64,000 nt of DNA from Pedobacter sp. (GCA_025351765.1 JANXVH010000053.1:1-64000), one strand, 5' to 3'; positions 53,689 through 63,191 are shown, numbered from the stretch's first letter. Notes: generated by a model from the sequence alone, not told the origin. Numbers and translations are program-made.

Positions 53689-55548
53689 TTATTTATCTAC
53701 ACTTTTTCCTTTCATAGCTGATGATACTGCCACATCCATCACTCGCTCTGCAAAAGGCCTGGTAAACTCATTAAGCTCATCGGCTTTTTTAAGAATATCG
53801 TCTTTAATGGCTGTTGCTAAGGCAGCTTTAAGTGCCTCAATATGTTGGGTGGTTTCAGTGATTTCTTCCATAGTTAAGAATTCACCATGTTTGGTTAAGA
53901 ATCGCTCTGCGGTATAGACTAATTGTTCGCCTTCACTTCTGGCTTCTATGAGCATGCGTTGTTCTACATCGCTTTTGGCATGGGTGATGCTATCGATCAG
54001 CATTTTCTCTACCGTGTCGTCTGTTAGTCCGTAAGTTGGTTTAACATCTATTTCTTGTTTTACTCCCGAGCGCAGCTCAATAGCCTGAACAGTTAAGATG
54101 CCATCTGCATTTAACAAGAAGTTGATATCTACCTTAGGTAACCCAGCGGGCATTGCAGGAATGCCCCTCAGTTCAAATTCTGCCAGCTTTCTGTTCTCTG
54201 CTACCAAGTCGCGTTCTCCTTGGAATACAGAGATTTTCATATTCACTTGCCCATCTAAAGAAGTGGTGTATTGTCGACCCGCCTTTGTAGGTACTTTAGC
54301 ATTTCTTGGGATGATCACATCCATCAATCCGCCAATCGTTTCTATGCCCAATGATAATGGAGTAACGTCCAACAACAAGATATCAGAGCGGTTTCCTGCA
54401 AGGATATCTGCTTGTATGGCAGCACCAAGCGCTACTACTTCATCGGGGTTGATTTGATCGTGTGGTTTACTGCCGAAGAAAGCTTCTACCTGTTGTTTTA
54501 CATATGGCGTTCGGGTTGAGCCGCCAACCATAATCACTTCATCAATAGCTGTTATATCTAGCTTTGCATCGCTTAGCGCATTTTTACAGGATACAATTGT
54601 TTCAGCTACTTTAGGGGCAATTAGATTTTCGAATGTTTGTTTATCAAGTGTACACCAGATTTCACCAAGTTTTTCATTAAAAAGGTTCTGCGTACTCAAG
54701 GCCTTTTTAGCTTCTTCCGCCTTTAGGCGAAGTGATTGCATAAGTCCGAAATCAGCATCAAGTTGGTCTTTTTGAATATTATTCTTCTCAACCCAGTAAT
54801 GAACAATGGCGCGGTCAAAGTCGTCGCCGCCAAGGAAGGTGTTTCCATTTGTGGACAATACTTCAAATATTCCATTTTGAATAGATAAGATGGAAACATC
54901 GAAAGTGCCACCACCTAAATCGTATACTGCTATTGTTTTTTGTTGTGTTGGATCAAGACCTATTCCGTAAGCCAAGCTTGCTGCGGTTGGCTCATTTACT
55001 ATTCTCAATACATCTAAACCTGCAAGTTTGCCTGCATCGCGTGTTGCTTGCCGCTGACTATCGTTAAAATATGCTGGCACAGTAATAACGGCCCTGTTGA
55101 CAGGTGTTTTAAGCGCATGTTCTGCGCGCCCTTTTAGCTCTTTTAAAATCTCTGCAGATAATTCTATAGGAGTATAAAAGCGGTCGCCCACTTTTATCTT
55201 AACCAAGGAATCATTTTCATCATCAATGATTTTGTAAGAGAAGATATCCTGATGAGCGGCCAGGTCTTTATAAGATCTGCCTAATAGTCGTTTAACTGAA
55301 AATATGGTATTGGAAGGGTCAGTTATTAAAAATTCTTTGGCTTCATTACCTACCAAGGCATCGCCTTGCGTATTAAAGTGAACAACAGAAGGAACAAGTA
55401 AACCTTTGCCTGTATCATTAATTATCTGTGCATTTTTTTCAGGATTAATGAAAGCCACCAAGCTGTTGGTAGTGCCAAGGTCTATACCCACAATTATTTC
55501 TTCTTGCTGGAAAGAACCTGTTGCCAGGTTAATGGAAATTTTTGCCAT
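53689..55548 (-). CDS. hscA: Hsp70-family Fe-S assembly chaperone HscA
   Basis: A 619-residue Hsp70 protein. It has the HscA-like start (MAKISINLATGSFQQEEIIVG) before the phosphate loop GIDLGTTNSL (21-30), IAVYDLGGGTFDVSI, MVGGSTRTPYV and the substrate-binding domain from about residue 390 (LLLDVTPLSLGIETIGG). HscA transfers Fe-S clusters from the scaffold IscU. Its partners hscB and iscU are not here. It starts 12 bases after DUF3810. Confidence 0.9.
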   Translation of the reverse strand: MAKISINLATGSFQQEEIIVGIDLGTTNSLVAFINPEKNAQIINDTGKGLLVPSVVHFNTQGDALVGNEAKEFLITDPSNTIFSVKRLLGRSYKDLAAHQDIFSYKIIDDENDSLVKIKVGDRFYTPIELSAEILKELKGRAEHALKTPVNRAVITVPAYFNDSQRQATRDAGKLAGLDVLRIVNEPTAASLAYGIGLDPTQQKTIAVYDLGGGTFDVSILSIQNGIFEVLSTNGNTFLGGDDFDRAIVHYWVEKNNIQKDQLDADFGLMQSLRLKAEEAKKALSTQNLFNEKLGEIWCTLDKQTFENLIAPKVAETIVSCKNALSDAKLDITAIDEVIMVGGSTRTPYVKQQVEAFFGSKPHDQINPDEVVALGAAIQADILAGNRSDILLLDVTPLSLGIETIGGLMDVIIPRNAKVPTKAGRQYTTSLDGQVNMKISVFQGERDLVAENRKLAEFELRGIPAMPAGLPKVDINFLLNADGILTVQAIELRSGVKQEIDVKPTYGLTDDTVEKMLIDSITHAKSDVEQRMLIEARSEGEQLVYTAERFLTKHGEFLTMEEITETTQHIEALKAALATAIKDDILKKADELNEFTRPFAERVMDVAVSSAMKGKSVDK

Positions 55549-55560
55549 AGTGCGCCAAAT

Positions 55561-56628
55561 TTACAAATCTTTTTTATGGATATTGTAAAGCCAAAGTACT
55601 ATATCCTGATAGCTGTCGGTACCTTTTGGCTGGCTATTGAGCTTTAAAAAGCGGTCGAATGCCACATCAAGATAACCGAACATCTCGTTGTTATATTTGC
55701 GCCAGAAGTTGCGGTCTTCTTCAAAATCTTTAACCGTCCCTTTATTTACCGTTGCATATAGGCGGTCGTAATCTTCTTTTGACTTTATACGGATCTCGAA
55801 CAGGATGCTTTTTAGCATGGCATAAGATGCCGCGTAGCGAAAATAATCGTTTTTGCTATTGTTGGCCACTAGATACCCGATCAGGTTAGCTTCATCTTCT
55901 CTCCCAATGCCCAGTTGGTGGGCAATTTCGTGGCAGGCAACGAAGGGAAGGGCTACTGAAGGTAATCGCATGTTTACATTGGCTTCGCCGGACAGTGGAT
56001 TGTAATAGCCTTCTATACCTATTTTGGTTATGACAAAACTGTTAATTACAGATTTTACAGCCGGAATATGATAATCGAAAAATGGGTTTTTAAGCTCCAT
56101 ATCATCATAACCCTGACTAGATATCTCACGAAGTTCATTAATGCTGAACCTGGTTTTCTTAACGTTTTGCAATTCATTAAGACGCTTTACGAAGAATTCC
56201 CCTAGCTTAACCAATTGCTGCGTATTGTATTTCTCGTTGCTGATGCCGAGTTGTTGGGCGATGGAGGGCCGGGAGTAGTTTAGTCCCCATGTAAGTTTAA
56301 AAATGAGGTAAAGCAACAAACAAAAATTGATTGCTTTGAGCGGTATAATTACCCAGTCTGTTTTCTTTAAATAATTTTTGAAGAGCCTTCTAAAGAAAAT
56401 ATAGGTTTTTCTAAGTACGTAAATAATCAGTGCCAAGTACAGAAAATCCCCGATAGCGAAAGGAAGTATTGAACTTATAAAACGCTGAACAATTGATGTA
56501 AATAGATATATTCTTTCGGAATACACGCATTCTACTAGTTGTTCATTTATGCTTAAAAAAAAAATGACAAGCGCAATTACGGCTAGAAAAAGAAGCCGTT
56601 TTAACGGTTTTCTATAGGCTCTGTTCAT
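55561..56628 (-). CDS. DUF3810 family membrane metalloprotease-like protein
   Basis: A 355-residue protein with about three N-terminal membrane helices (LLFLAVIALVIFFLSI, ILPFAIGDFLYLALIIYVL, INFCLLLYLIFKLTWGL) and a large soluble part with a zincin motif HEIAH (in CHEIAHQLGIGREDEANLIG), so it is probably a peptidase of the DUF3810 family. Function unknown. The ATG overlaps the stop of the dihydroorotase gene by one base (TAATG). Confidence 0.88.
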   Translation of the reverse strand: MNRAYRKPLKRLLFLAVIALVIFFLSINEQLVECVYSERIYLFTSIVQRFISSILPFAIGDFLYLALIIYVLRKTYIFFRRLFKNYLKKTDWVIIPLKAINFCLLLYLIFKLTWGLNYSRPSIAQQLGISNEKYNTQQLVKLGEFFVKRLNELQNVKKTRFSINELREISSQGYDDMELKNPFFDYHIPAVKSVINSFVITKIGIEGYYNPLSGEANVNMRLPSVALPFVACHEIAHQLGIGREDEANLIGYLVANNSKNDYFRYAASYAMLKSILFEIRIKSKEDYDRLYATVNKGTVKDFEEDRNFWRKYNNEMFGYLDVAFDRFLKLNSQPKGTDSYQDIVLWLYNIHKKDL

Positions 56629-57962
56629 TACCTGTTGAAGGTTAATCGCTTCCCTGTTTCATTAGTTGTGAATTTTCCTTTCATATAGGCAAGGTTGCCG
56701 GATACGAAGGTATGCGTAACTTCAGCGCGAAAGGTTTGCCCTTCGAAAGGAGACCATCCGCATTTATACAACACATTTTGGCGTGTTACCTTATAAGGGT
56801 CATTCAGGTTGACTAGAAAAAGATCTGCCCAGTATCCTTCGCGGATAAAACCTCTTTTATCCAGATTAAAACAAGTGGCAACATTATGCGCTGTTTTTTC
56901 AGCAATCTTTTCCAGGCTTATTTTTCCTTGAAGGTGCATCTCCAATAGTACTGAAATAGCGTGTTGAACAAGTGGGCCTCCTGAAGGCGCATGTATATAA
57001 GGCAGTTCTTTTTCTTCAATAGTATGTGGTGCATGGTCAGTAGCGATGATATCTATATGATCATTAAGTACGCCTTGCAGTATACCAGCTTTATCTTCCG
57101 CAGTTTTAACAGCGGGATTCCATTTTATCCAATTTCCTTTTTCATGATAATCGCTATCATCAAACCAAAGGTGATGTATACAAGCTTCGGCGGTAATGCG
57201 TTTGTCTATAAGCGGAATGGTATTATCAAACAGACCAACCTCTTTTGCCGTAGAAATATGTAAGATATGCAACCTTGTATTGTGTTTTTTAGCCAATTCA
57301 ACGGCCATAGACGAGGAGATGTAGCAGGCTTCTTCACTTCTAATAAGCGGATGCATTGCTGGTGTTAGTTGATCGCCATATTGTGCTTTAAAAAGAGCCA
57401 GGTTTCTTTGAATGGTTTTTTCATCCTCACAATGTGTAGCCACCAGCATAGGCGCTTCTTTAAAGATATTTTCTAACACAGTTTGATTGTCTACCAACAT
57501 ATTACCGGTAGAAGAGCCCATAAATACCTTAATGCCACACACTTGTTTTGGGTCAGTTTTTAAGACCTCATCAAGGTTGTTGTTGGAAGCACCCATAAAA
57601 AAGGAATAGTTGGCTAGCGACATCTCTGATGCGATCGAATATTTATCAGCCAAAAGTTCTTGAGTTAAGGTATTTGGAACTGTGTTTGGCATTTCCATAA
57701 AGGAGGTAATGCCACCAGCTACTGCCGCCATACTCTCCGTAAATATATCAGCCTTATGTGTTAAGCCCGGCTCACGAAAGTGTACCTGATCATCTATCAT
57801 TCCAGGAAACAGGTATAAACCTTCAGCATTAATCTCTTGGTCTGCTGATTGATCAATTACAGGTGCTATCTTGGTAATGAAACCATCTTTGATGAGTAGG
57901 TCGGCCACAATGATCTTTCCTTCGTTTACAATGGAAGCCGATTTAATAAGAATGGTTTTCAT
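56628..57962 (-). CDS. pyrC: Dihydroorotase
   Basis: A 444-residue amidohydrolase of pyrimidine synthesis that closes carbamoyl aspartate to dihydroorotate. The metal site reads DDQVHFREPG (57-66), so the usual first His of the HxH pair is Gln, as I recall from other Bacteroidota. The rest is intact: KVFMGSSTG with the lysine to be carboxylated, THCEDE, HILHISTA and IIATDHAPH. I prefer ATG 57962 over 57983. It starts the operon with DUF3810 (1-base overlap). Confidence 0.92.
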   Translation of the reverse strand: MKTILIKSASIVNEGKIIVADLLIKDGFITKIAPVIDQSADQEINAEGLYLFPGMIDDQVHFREPGLTHKADIFTESMAAVAGGITSFMEMPNTVPNTLTQELLADKYSIASEMSLANYSFFMGASNNNLDEVLKTDPKQVCGIKVFMGSSTGNMLVDNQTVLENIFKEAPMLVATHCEDEKTIQRNLALFKAQYGDQLTPAMHPLIRSEEACYISSSMAVELAKKHNTRLHILHISTAKEVGLFDNTIPLIDKRITAEACIHHLWFDDSDYHEKGNWIKWNPAVKTAEDKAGILQGVLNDHIDIIATDHAPHTIEEKELPYIHAPSGGPLVQHAISVLLEMHLQGKISLEKIAEKTAHNVATCFNLDKRGFIREGYWADLFLVNLNDPYKVTRQNVLYKCGWSPFEGQTFRAEVTHTFVSGNLAYMKGKFTTNETGKRLTFNR

Positions 57963-58155
57963 GTTTGATCGGGATAGTGCCATGTTTTAAAAGGTGTGTT
58001 TCGTAGGTTCAAACTTAGAAAAAATTTCCTTCTGCACATACGATAAAGAATTTATTTAAAGAAGAGCACTAATAGGCAATGCGGTAATGGGAATGTGGAG
58101 CCGTGTTGTTCCTTCGGCCAAATGGCACTAAATAAATTTTGACTATTTTTGCAAA

Positions 58156-59478
58156 ATGCCAAAAGAATTTGAAGAGTTTAATCTTAACCGACAGTTGCAA
58201 AATGCGATAGCAGATGCTGGATTTACGGTTGCTACCCCTATACAGGAGAAAGCAATTGCCCCTATATTGTCGGGCCAGGATATTTTTGGTATTGCTGAAA
58301 CAGGCACGGGCAAAACAGCAGCATACGTATTGCCCATTTTAATGAGCCTAAAATATGCACAGGGTGATGCACCTAGAGCTTTAATACTTGCGCCGACTAG
58401 AGAACTGGCGATGCAAATTACAGAGCATGTTAAGATGTTTGCAAAATATACCGATCTAAGAACTGTGGTGGTTTATGGAGGTTTGGGGCCGAAGACCCAA
58501 ATAGAGCAGATTAAAGCTGGGGTAGATATTATTGTAGCAACACCTGGAAGGTTTTTAGATATTTACCTGGCTAACCACATCAACACCCAGTATTTAAAAT
58601 TCTTGGTGCTGGATGAGGCAGATAAGATGATGGATATGGGGTTTATAGGCTCTATCCACCGGATATTAGAAATAGTGCCGAGAAAACGACAGAATTTGCT
58701 GTTTTCTGCGACTATGAGCGATTTGGTACAGAAGATTGCTGGTGATTTTTTAAAGAATCCAACAATAATTGAAGTTGCACAGCAAGCAACCCCCGCTGCT
58801 TCAGTAACGCAGGCATTATATTACGTACCTAACTTTAAGACAAAAATTAACCTACTGCAGCATCTTTTAAAGAATGTTGAAGAATTTACCAGACTGATTA
58901 TTTTTTGTAAAACCAAGACAGTGGCAGATAATATCTTCAGCTTTATAGAAAGGAGATTTGGTGCAGAAGTGGTGAGGGTAATACATGCCAATAAAGGACA
59001 AAATACAAGAATTAATTCCATCAATAGCTTTAAAGAAGGTAATGTTAGGGTGTTGGTAGCTACAGATGTGGCATCAAGAGGAATAGATGTTTCTGAAGTG
59101 AGCCATGTGATCAACTTTGATGTACCAATAGTAATTGAAGATTACGTACACCGTATTGGAAGAACAGGGAGAGCCTTTGCAAAAGGGGATGCCTTAACTT
59201 TATGCACAGATGCTGAAAAATATTACATTCAGAAAATAGAAAAATTGATTAGACAGCAGATCCCTATTGTACCTTTACCCGCTGAAGTATTTGTTGAGGA
59301 AACACCTTATGAAGAACGACAAGCCATTAATAGGGCTATTGACGATCAGAAACGTAAGGAAGATCCCGACTTTAAAGGTGCATTTCACGAAAAGAAACAT
59401 GCAGCAGCGATAGCTGCTGCGGCAAGAAATAAAACGAACAAGCAGCCTTCCTGGAAGAAAAAGAAGTTTAAAAAGTAA
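58156..59478 (+). CDS. DEAD-box RNA helicase
   Basis: A 440-residue ATP-dependent RNA helicase. The motifs are in order: Q motif GFTVATPIQ, AETGTGKT (47-54), PTRELA, DEAD (153-156), SAT, RLIIFCKT, VATDVASRGIDV and HRIGRTGRA. The C-terminal 60 residues are basic and end in KKKKFKK, typical of RhlE-like enzymes that act on ribosome assembly or cold RNA structure. Confidence 0.93.
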   Translation: MPKEFEEFNLNRQLQNAIADAGFTVATPIQEKAIAPILSGQDIFGIAETGTGKTAAYVLPILMSLKYAQGDAPRALILAPTRELAMQITEHVKMFAKYTDLRTVVVYGGLGPKTQIEQIKAGVDIIVATPGRFLDIYLANHINTQYLKFLVLDEADKMMDMGFIGSIHRILEIVPRKRQNLLFSATMSDLVQKIAGDFLKNPTIIEVAQQATPAASVTQALYYVPNFKTKINLLQHLLKNVEEFTRLIIFCKTKTVADNIFSFIERRFGAEVVRVIHANKGQNTRINSINSFKEGNVRVLVATDVASRGIDVSEVSHVINFDVPIVIEDYVHRIGRTGRAFAKGDALTLCTDAEKYYIQKIEKLIRQQIPIVPLPAEVFVEETPYEERQAINRAIDDQKRKEDPDFKGAFHEKKHAAAIAAAARNKTNKQPSWKKKKFKK

Positions 59479-59487
59479 GATCAGCAG

Positions 59488-59772
59488 TTGAAGATAAAAT
59501 TAACACCCTTAAATATTGTATCTGCAGTGTGTTTAACTGCAGCCATCCTGTTGCTTTATAACAGGAGGGGACTGGGGAGCGATGGCGCAACATCTACTGT
59601 ACTTGTATACATGACAGCAGGTCTAAGCGTTCTTGCCGGTATCATTGCTTTCATCTCAGATCAAGTCTTTAGAAAATTTGTACCCAGCTTGAAGAAGTTG
59701 TGGGTGATAGAAGGCGTGCTCGTCCTCTTTATGATCATTTTAATATTTATAATAAAAACAAGTACCCGCTAG
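59488..59772 (+). CDS. Small three-helix membrane protein
   Basis: A 94-residue protein with about three membrane helices (IVSAVCLTAAILLLYN, TVLVYMTAGLSVLAGIIAFI, WVIEGVLVLFMIILIFII). It starts with TTG at 59488, ten bases past the helicase stop, and ends immediately before gldC. No family recognised. Likely part of the same transcript. Confidence 0.7.
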   Translation: MKIKLTPLNIVSAVCLTAAILLLYNRRGLGSDGATSTVLVYMTAGLSVLAGIIAFISDQVFRKFVPSLKKLWVIEGVLVLFMIILIFIIKTSTR

Positions 59773-60108
59773 ATGAAAACAGCAGAAATAAAAATTACAG
59801 TTGAACTGGACGATAACAATGTTCCTGAAAATCTTCTTTGGGAATCAACCGATGCAGAATCACAGGAAAAAGTACCTGTTAAATCAATGATGCTGGCTTT
59901 GTGGGATCACAATTATAAGAACTCGATGCGTATTGATCTTTGGACTAAAGACATGCCTGTAGATGAAATGAAAAGATTTTTCTATGAGACGTTGCAAACC
60001 ATGGGGGATAGTTTTCTTAAAGCAACGGGAGAAAAGCTTATTGTTGAAGATTTGCGTGATTACTGCGCTCATTTTGCGGATAAGATGGGTATTAACACTC
60101 AAGGGTAA
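59773..60108 (+). CDS. gldC: Gliding motility protein GldC
   Basis: A 111-residue soluble protein that matches GldC: MKTAEIKITVELDDNNVPENL, then VPVKSMMLALWDHNYKNSMR, TKDMPVDEMKRFF and DLRDYCAHFADKMGI. GldC is needed for full gliding in Flavobacterium but has no known activity; it is conserved in many non-gliders. It starts directly at the end of the preceding gene and is followed by a small membrane protein after three bases. Confidence 0.9.
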   Translation: MKTAEIKITVELDDNNVPENLLWESTDAESQEKVPVKSMMLALWDHNYKNSMRIDLWTKDMPVDEMKRFFYETLQTMGDSFLKATGEKLIVEDLRDYCAHFADKMGINTQG

Positions 60109-60111
60109 TTA

Positions 60112-60507
60112 GTGAGAACACAGGGGATTATAGGAGCTGCGATTATGGCAGTTGGGGGTTTGAGTCCGCTCATACACATCCCGATACTTGGTAACTGGAA
60201 TTACTTTGATGTAGACATGAGGTTCGCTATTGCATTTTACATTTTGGTAATACTGGGGTTAATTGGTGCTTTTGGAAAAGAGACCGGGCTGATCAGGTTT
60301 GCAGGCTGGGGTACTATATTATTGATCCTGATCACGTTATTTGGGATTTATTTAAAATCACATGACTCCTTCAGTTTTCTTCATTTTAAGAATCTTGTTA
60401 ATCTTGCAGCTGGTTTGGTGAAATACAAATGGGGCTGGTACGTAATCGCTGCCGGAGCATTTATATTAATTACAGTCAGGAAACCAAAGGTAATAAAGGT
60501 GAATTAA
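60112..60507 (+). CDS. Small four-helix membrane protein
   Basis: A 131-residue protein with about four helices (IIGAAIMAVGGLSPLIHI, FAIAFYILVILGLIGAF, GWGTILLILITLFGIYL, GWYVIAAGAFILITV). It starts with GTG at 60112, three bases after gldC. No family recognised. It converges on the DUF421 gene with adjacent stops. Confidence 0.7.
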   Translation: MRTQGIIGAAIMAVGGLSPLIHIPILGNWNYFDVDMRFAIAFYILVILGLIGAFGKETGLIRFAGWGTILLILITLFGIYLKSHDSFSFLHFKNLVNLAAGLVKYKWGWYVIAAGAFILITVRKPKVIKVN

Positions 60508-61020
60508 TTAGGTGTCTCCTAATGTTTTGTGTTTCCTTTTGTGCTTAATTTGAATATTCTTAAAGTGTTCATCTTTGCTAATGATGCTGATGTTTCCATC
60601 TACCTCTAGCGTAGCAAGTTTTACATCGAGAAAATGATCAATACCATGTTCTCTCATAGACTCATGAAGTTCATCATTGGTAATGCCCAACCTACTTAAA
60701 AGTGTAAAATCAAGTTTACCGTTGTGTATCAAAATTTGCGGCTTATCGTTAATCAGCTCGCGAAGCCACTTATTTTTGAAAAGGGTCTTTTTAAGAATGT
60801 AATTCAGCAGGAAAAGTACAGCTGCTGCTACTATTCCTCCTATAAGGGAGGTATTTTGGCCAACCATAGCATTTTGAACTGCGTTACTGATCAGCAAGAT
60901 TAGAACTACGTCCGTAGCATTTAATTGAGACAGTTCCTTTTTGCCAGACAGCCTTATGGCAACCAGCATGAAGACATAAACTGCGGTACTTCTTAAAGCA
61001 ATATCCAGGTAAGGATTCAT
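60508..61020 (-). CDS. DUF421 (YetF-like) membrane protein
   Basis: A 170-residue protein with three N-terminal helices and a soluble domain. Family signatures: RSTAVYVFMLVAIRLSGKKE and LSQLNATDVVLILLISNAVQNAM, then DKPQILIHNGKLDFTLLSRLGIT. Function of the family unknown. Two bases downstream of ogt in the same direction. Confidence 0.88.
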   Translation of the reverse strand: MNPYLDIALRSTAVYVFMLVAIRLSGKKELSQLNATDVVLILLISNAVQNAMVGQNTSLIGGIVAAAVLFLLNYILKKTLFKNKWLRELINDKPQILIHNGKLDFTLLSRLGITNDELHESMREHGIDHFLDVKLATLEVDGNISIISKDEHFKNIQIKHKRKHKTLGDT

Positions 61021-61022
61021 AG

Positions 61023-61505
61023 TTAAAATTTAAGTTCAGTTTGCCCTTTGTTGGCTATTTCCCGTTCATGTTGCAACAGCCACTTCTTTCTCCATAAACC
61101 ACCTGCATAACCCACCAATTTACCGTCACTTCCAATAACACGGTGACAGGGTACTACTACTGCCAACTTGTTTTTGCCATTTGCGGAAGCTATTGCCCTA
61201 ATGGCTAGTGGCTTATGTACTGAAAACTTAGCGTATGAGGTTGTTTCTGCATAGGGAATAGCCATAAGAGCCTGCCAAACTTCCTGTTGAAAATCTGTAC
61301 CCCTTTGTTTAAAGGGAAAAGAAAAGGTGGTTAAGCCCTCTTTAAAATAGTCATTCATTTCACGAGCGGCGAATTTGCTTAATTCGTTTTCTGATAAATC
61401 CTTTCGCTCAATTGCCGCAAAAGTGATTTCTATCACAAAATCCTCATCAGCAAAGATGCTGACAGGTCCAACAGGCGTATCAATAATTGAGCAATACTTT
61501 GGCAT
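61023..61505 (-). CDS. ogt: Methylated-DNA-protein cysteine methyltransferase
   Basis: A 160-residue repair protein that takes the alkyl group off O6-methylguanine. It has the acceptor Cys120 in VVVPCHRVIGSDG, the helix-turn-helix GTDFQQEVWQALMAIPYAETTSY and the C-terminal YAGGLWRKKWLL. Cytoplasmic and suicidal in action. It is divergent from ccmB, with a 21-bp palindrome between them. Confidence 0.93.
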   Translation of the reverse strand: MPKYCSIIDTPVGPVSIFADEDFVIEITFAAIERKDLSENELSKFAAREMNDYFKEGLTTFSFPFKQRGTDFQQEVWQALMAIPYAETTSYAKFSVHKPLAIRAIASANGKNKLAVVVPCHRVIGSDGKLVGYAGGLWRKKWLLQHEREIANKGQTELKF

Positions 61506-61519
61506 TATTTTTTTTCAGG

Positions 61520-61540
61520 TTGTATTGGTAACCAATACAA
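61520..61540. promoter_or_regulatory. Palindromic operator candidate between ogt and ccmB
   Basis: TTGTATTGGT (61520-61529), centre A, ACCAATACAA (61531-61540): perfect 10-bp arms. It is 15 bases from the ogt start and 54 from ccmB, in the divergent promoter region. The form is that of a site for a dimeric repressor or activator, not named here. Confidence 0.6.
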
Positions 61541-61594
61541 TATTACAACAATTTTACAGTCTGTTAATTTACTAATAATATATCTTTGTTGCTT

Positions 61595-62257
61595 ATGCAG
61601 TTTGTAAAGGAAGTTAGGCATCTATTGTACAAAGAGGTGATGTTAGAGTGGCGTTCTAAATATGCGATCAACAGTATTCTTTTATACGTAGTATCTACGA
61701 TTTTTGTATGTTTCTTGTCTTTTAAAAGTATAGAGCAGAAAATTACCTGGAATGCTTTGTTCTGGATAATCATGCTTTTTGCTTCTATTAATGGGGTTTC
61801 TAAAAGCTTCCTTCAGGAAAGCAAAGGCAGACAACTTTACCACTATGTTTTGGCAAGTCCCGGAGCAATTATTTTATCTAAGACAATTTACAATGTATTG
61901 CTCATGGTGGGTTTGACTTCAATTGCTTTAGTTGTCTATATTATAATTTTCGATTATATACCGCCAGATTTGCCCATGTTTTATGTATCGGTTATATTAG
62001 GTAGTTTAAGTTTCTCTACTATATTTACTATGGTATCGGCAATTGCCGCCAAGGCTGGTAATGGAGGTATGTTAATGGCGATACTAAGTTTTCCTCTGAT
62101 AATTCCCGTGATGATTATCCTGATTAAACTTTCCAAGAATGCGATAGATGGTCTAGACAGGTCCGTTAGTTTAGACGAAATTGGAATGCTGATATTTATT
62201 AATGTTATCACCGTTTGTGCATCTTTGCTGTTATTTCCCTATCTCTGGAGGGATTAA
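61595..62257 (+). CDS. ccmB: Heme exporter subunit CcmB
   Basis: A 220-residue membrane protein with six helices of the CcmB type (KEVMLEWRSKYAINSILLYVVST, FASINGVSKSFLQESKGRQLYHYVL). With CcmA and CcmC it forms the ABC complex of cytochrome c maturation system I. I choose ATG 61595 because it gives the typical MQFVKEVRHLLYKE start. ccmA is not beside it. Confidence 0.9.
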   Translation: MQFVKEVRHLLYKEVMLEWRSKYAINSILLYVVSTIFVCFLSFKSIEQKITWNALFWIIMLFASINGVSKSFLQESKGRQLYHYVLASPGAIILSKTIYNVLLMVGLTSIALVVYIIIFDYIPPDLPMFYVSVILGSLSFSTIFTMVSAIAAKAGNGGMLMAILSFPLIIPVMIILIKLSKNAIDGLDRSVSLDEIGMLIFINVITVCASLLLFPYLWRD

Positions 62258-62323
62258 ACTATGAATTTTAATACGTCATGCTAAATTTCTCGTTACCTTT
62301 ACCGAGGATTAAACTAGATATAA

Positions 62324-62974
62324 ATGTATAAAAGCTGGTGGAAAATTTTAGGCTCGGCCTTGGTAATCTATACAACCATTGGTGGACTTCTTTTGGGCGT
62401 TCCTAGGTTGGCTATCTTAAACGAGACCATTAGAAACCTTTACTTCCATGTGCCTATGTGGTTTGGAATGATCACGTTGTTTTCTATTTCTGTATTTTAT
62501 AGCATCAAGTACCTTCTGGGTGCAGATGATGAAGACGATCTTAAAGCTGTTGAAAGCGTTAATGTAGGTATTGTGTTTAGTATTTTGGGATTGTTAACAG
62601 GTGCAATATGGGCTAAGTTTACCTGGGGTCAGTTTTGGAGTTTCGATGTTAAACAAAATTTCACTGCCATAGCTATTTTATTATATTTTGCGTATTTGGT
62701 ACTAAGAAATTCAATTGACGAGCAACAAAAGCGAGCAAAAATATCTGCAATCTACAACATCTTTGCTTTTCCTATGATGGTTGTGCTTATTATGGTATTG
62801 CCGAGGCTGTCAGACTCGCTGCATCCCGGTAATGGAGGTAACCCGGGATTTAATAGTTACGATCTTGATAGCAGGATGCGCGCTGTGCTTTACCCTGCAT
62901 TTATCGGCTGGTCGATTATTGGTTATTGGATTTATACGATCAGGTTTAGAATCCGCTCTTTAGAAAACAAATAA
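62324..62974 (+). CDS. ccmC: Heme-handling protein CcmC
   Basis: A 216-residue protein with six helices. Heme-binding signatures: YFHVPMWFGM (histidine side), the tryptophan-rich WAKFTWGQFWSFDVKQN in the periplasmic loop, and the later histidine in SDSLHPGN. It passes heme to CcmE in the periplasm. It is 66 bases after ccmB. Confidence 0.92.
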   Translation: MYKSWWKILGSALVIYTTIGGLLLGVPRLAILNETIRNLYFHVPMWFGMITLFSISVFYSIKYLLGADDEDDLKAVESVNVGIVFSILGLLTGAIWAKFTWGQFWSFDVKQNFTAIAILLYFAYLVLRNSIDEQQKRAKISAIYNIFAFPMMVVLIMVLPRLSDSLHPGNGGNPGFNSYDLDSRMRAVLYPAFIGWSIIGYWIYTIRFRIRSLENK

Positions 62975-62987
62975 ATAGAATCTTAAA

Positions 62988-63191
62988 ATGAAAAAGTTAT
63001 TAATAGCATTTTTGCTTCTAATCAGTTCTGTTAGTGTATTTGCTCAGGATGGTGGAATTGAGATGGCAGATGCCATGCGTAGCAATGGTAAAATATATGT
63101 TGTAGTAGTCTGTATAGTGATCATTCTTGTAGGTTTACTGTCTTATCTGTTTTCGTTAGATAAAAGATTAAAAAAGTTAGAAAAAAAATAA
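62988..63191 (+). CDS. ccmD: CcmD family small membrane protein
   Basis: A 67-residue protein with a signal-like N-terminus (LLIAFLLLISSVSVFAQ), one helix (IYVVVVCIVIILVGLLSYLF) and a basic end (RLKKLEKK). Size and order after ccmC identify a Bacteroidota CcmD, which helps release the heme chaperone. 13 bases after ccmC. Confidence 0.8.
   Translation: MKKLLIAFLLLISSVSVFAQDGGIEMADAMRSNGKIYVVVVCIVIILVGLLSYLFSLDKRLKKLEKK

Noticed and set aside
58144..58151. TATTTTTG as a promoter of the helicase gene
   Set aside because: It is only four bases from the ATG and has no -33 partner; it could be chance in AT-rich DNA.
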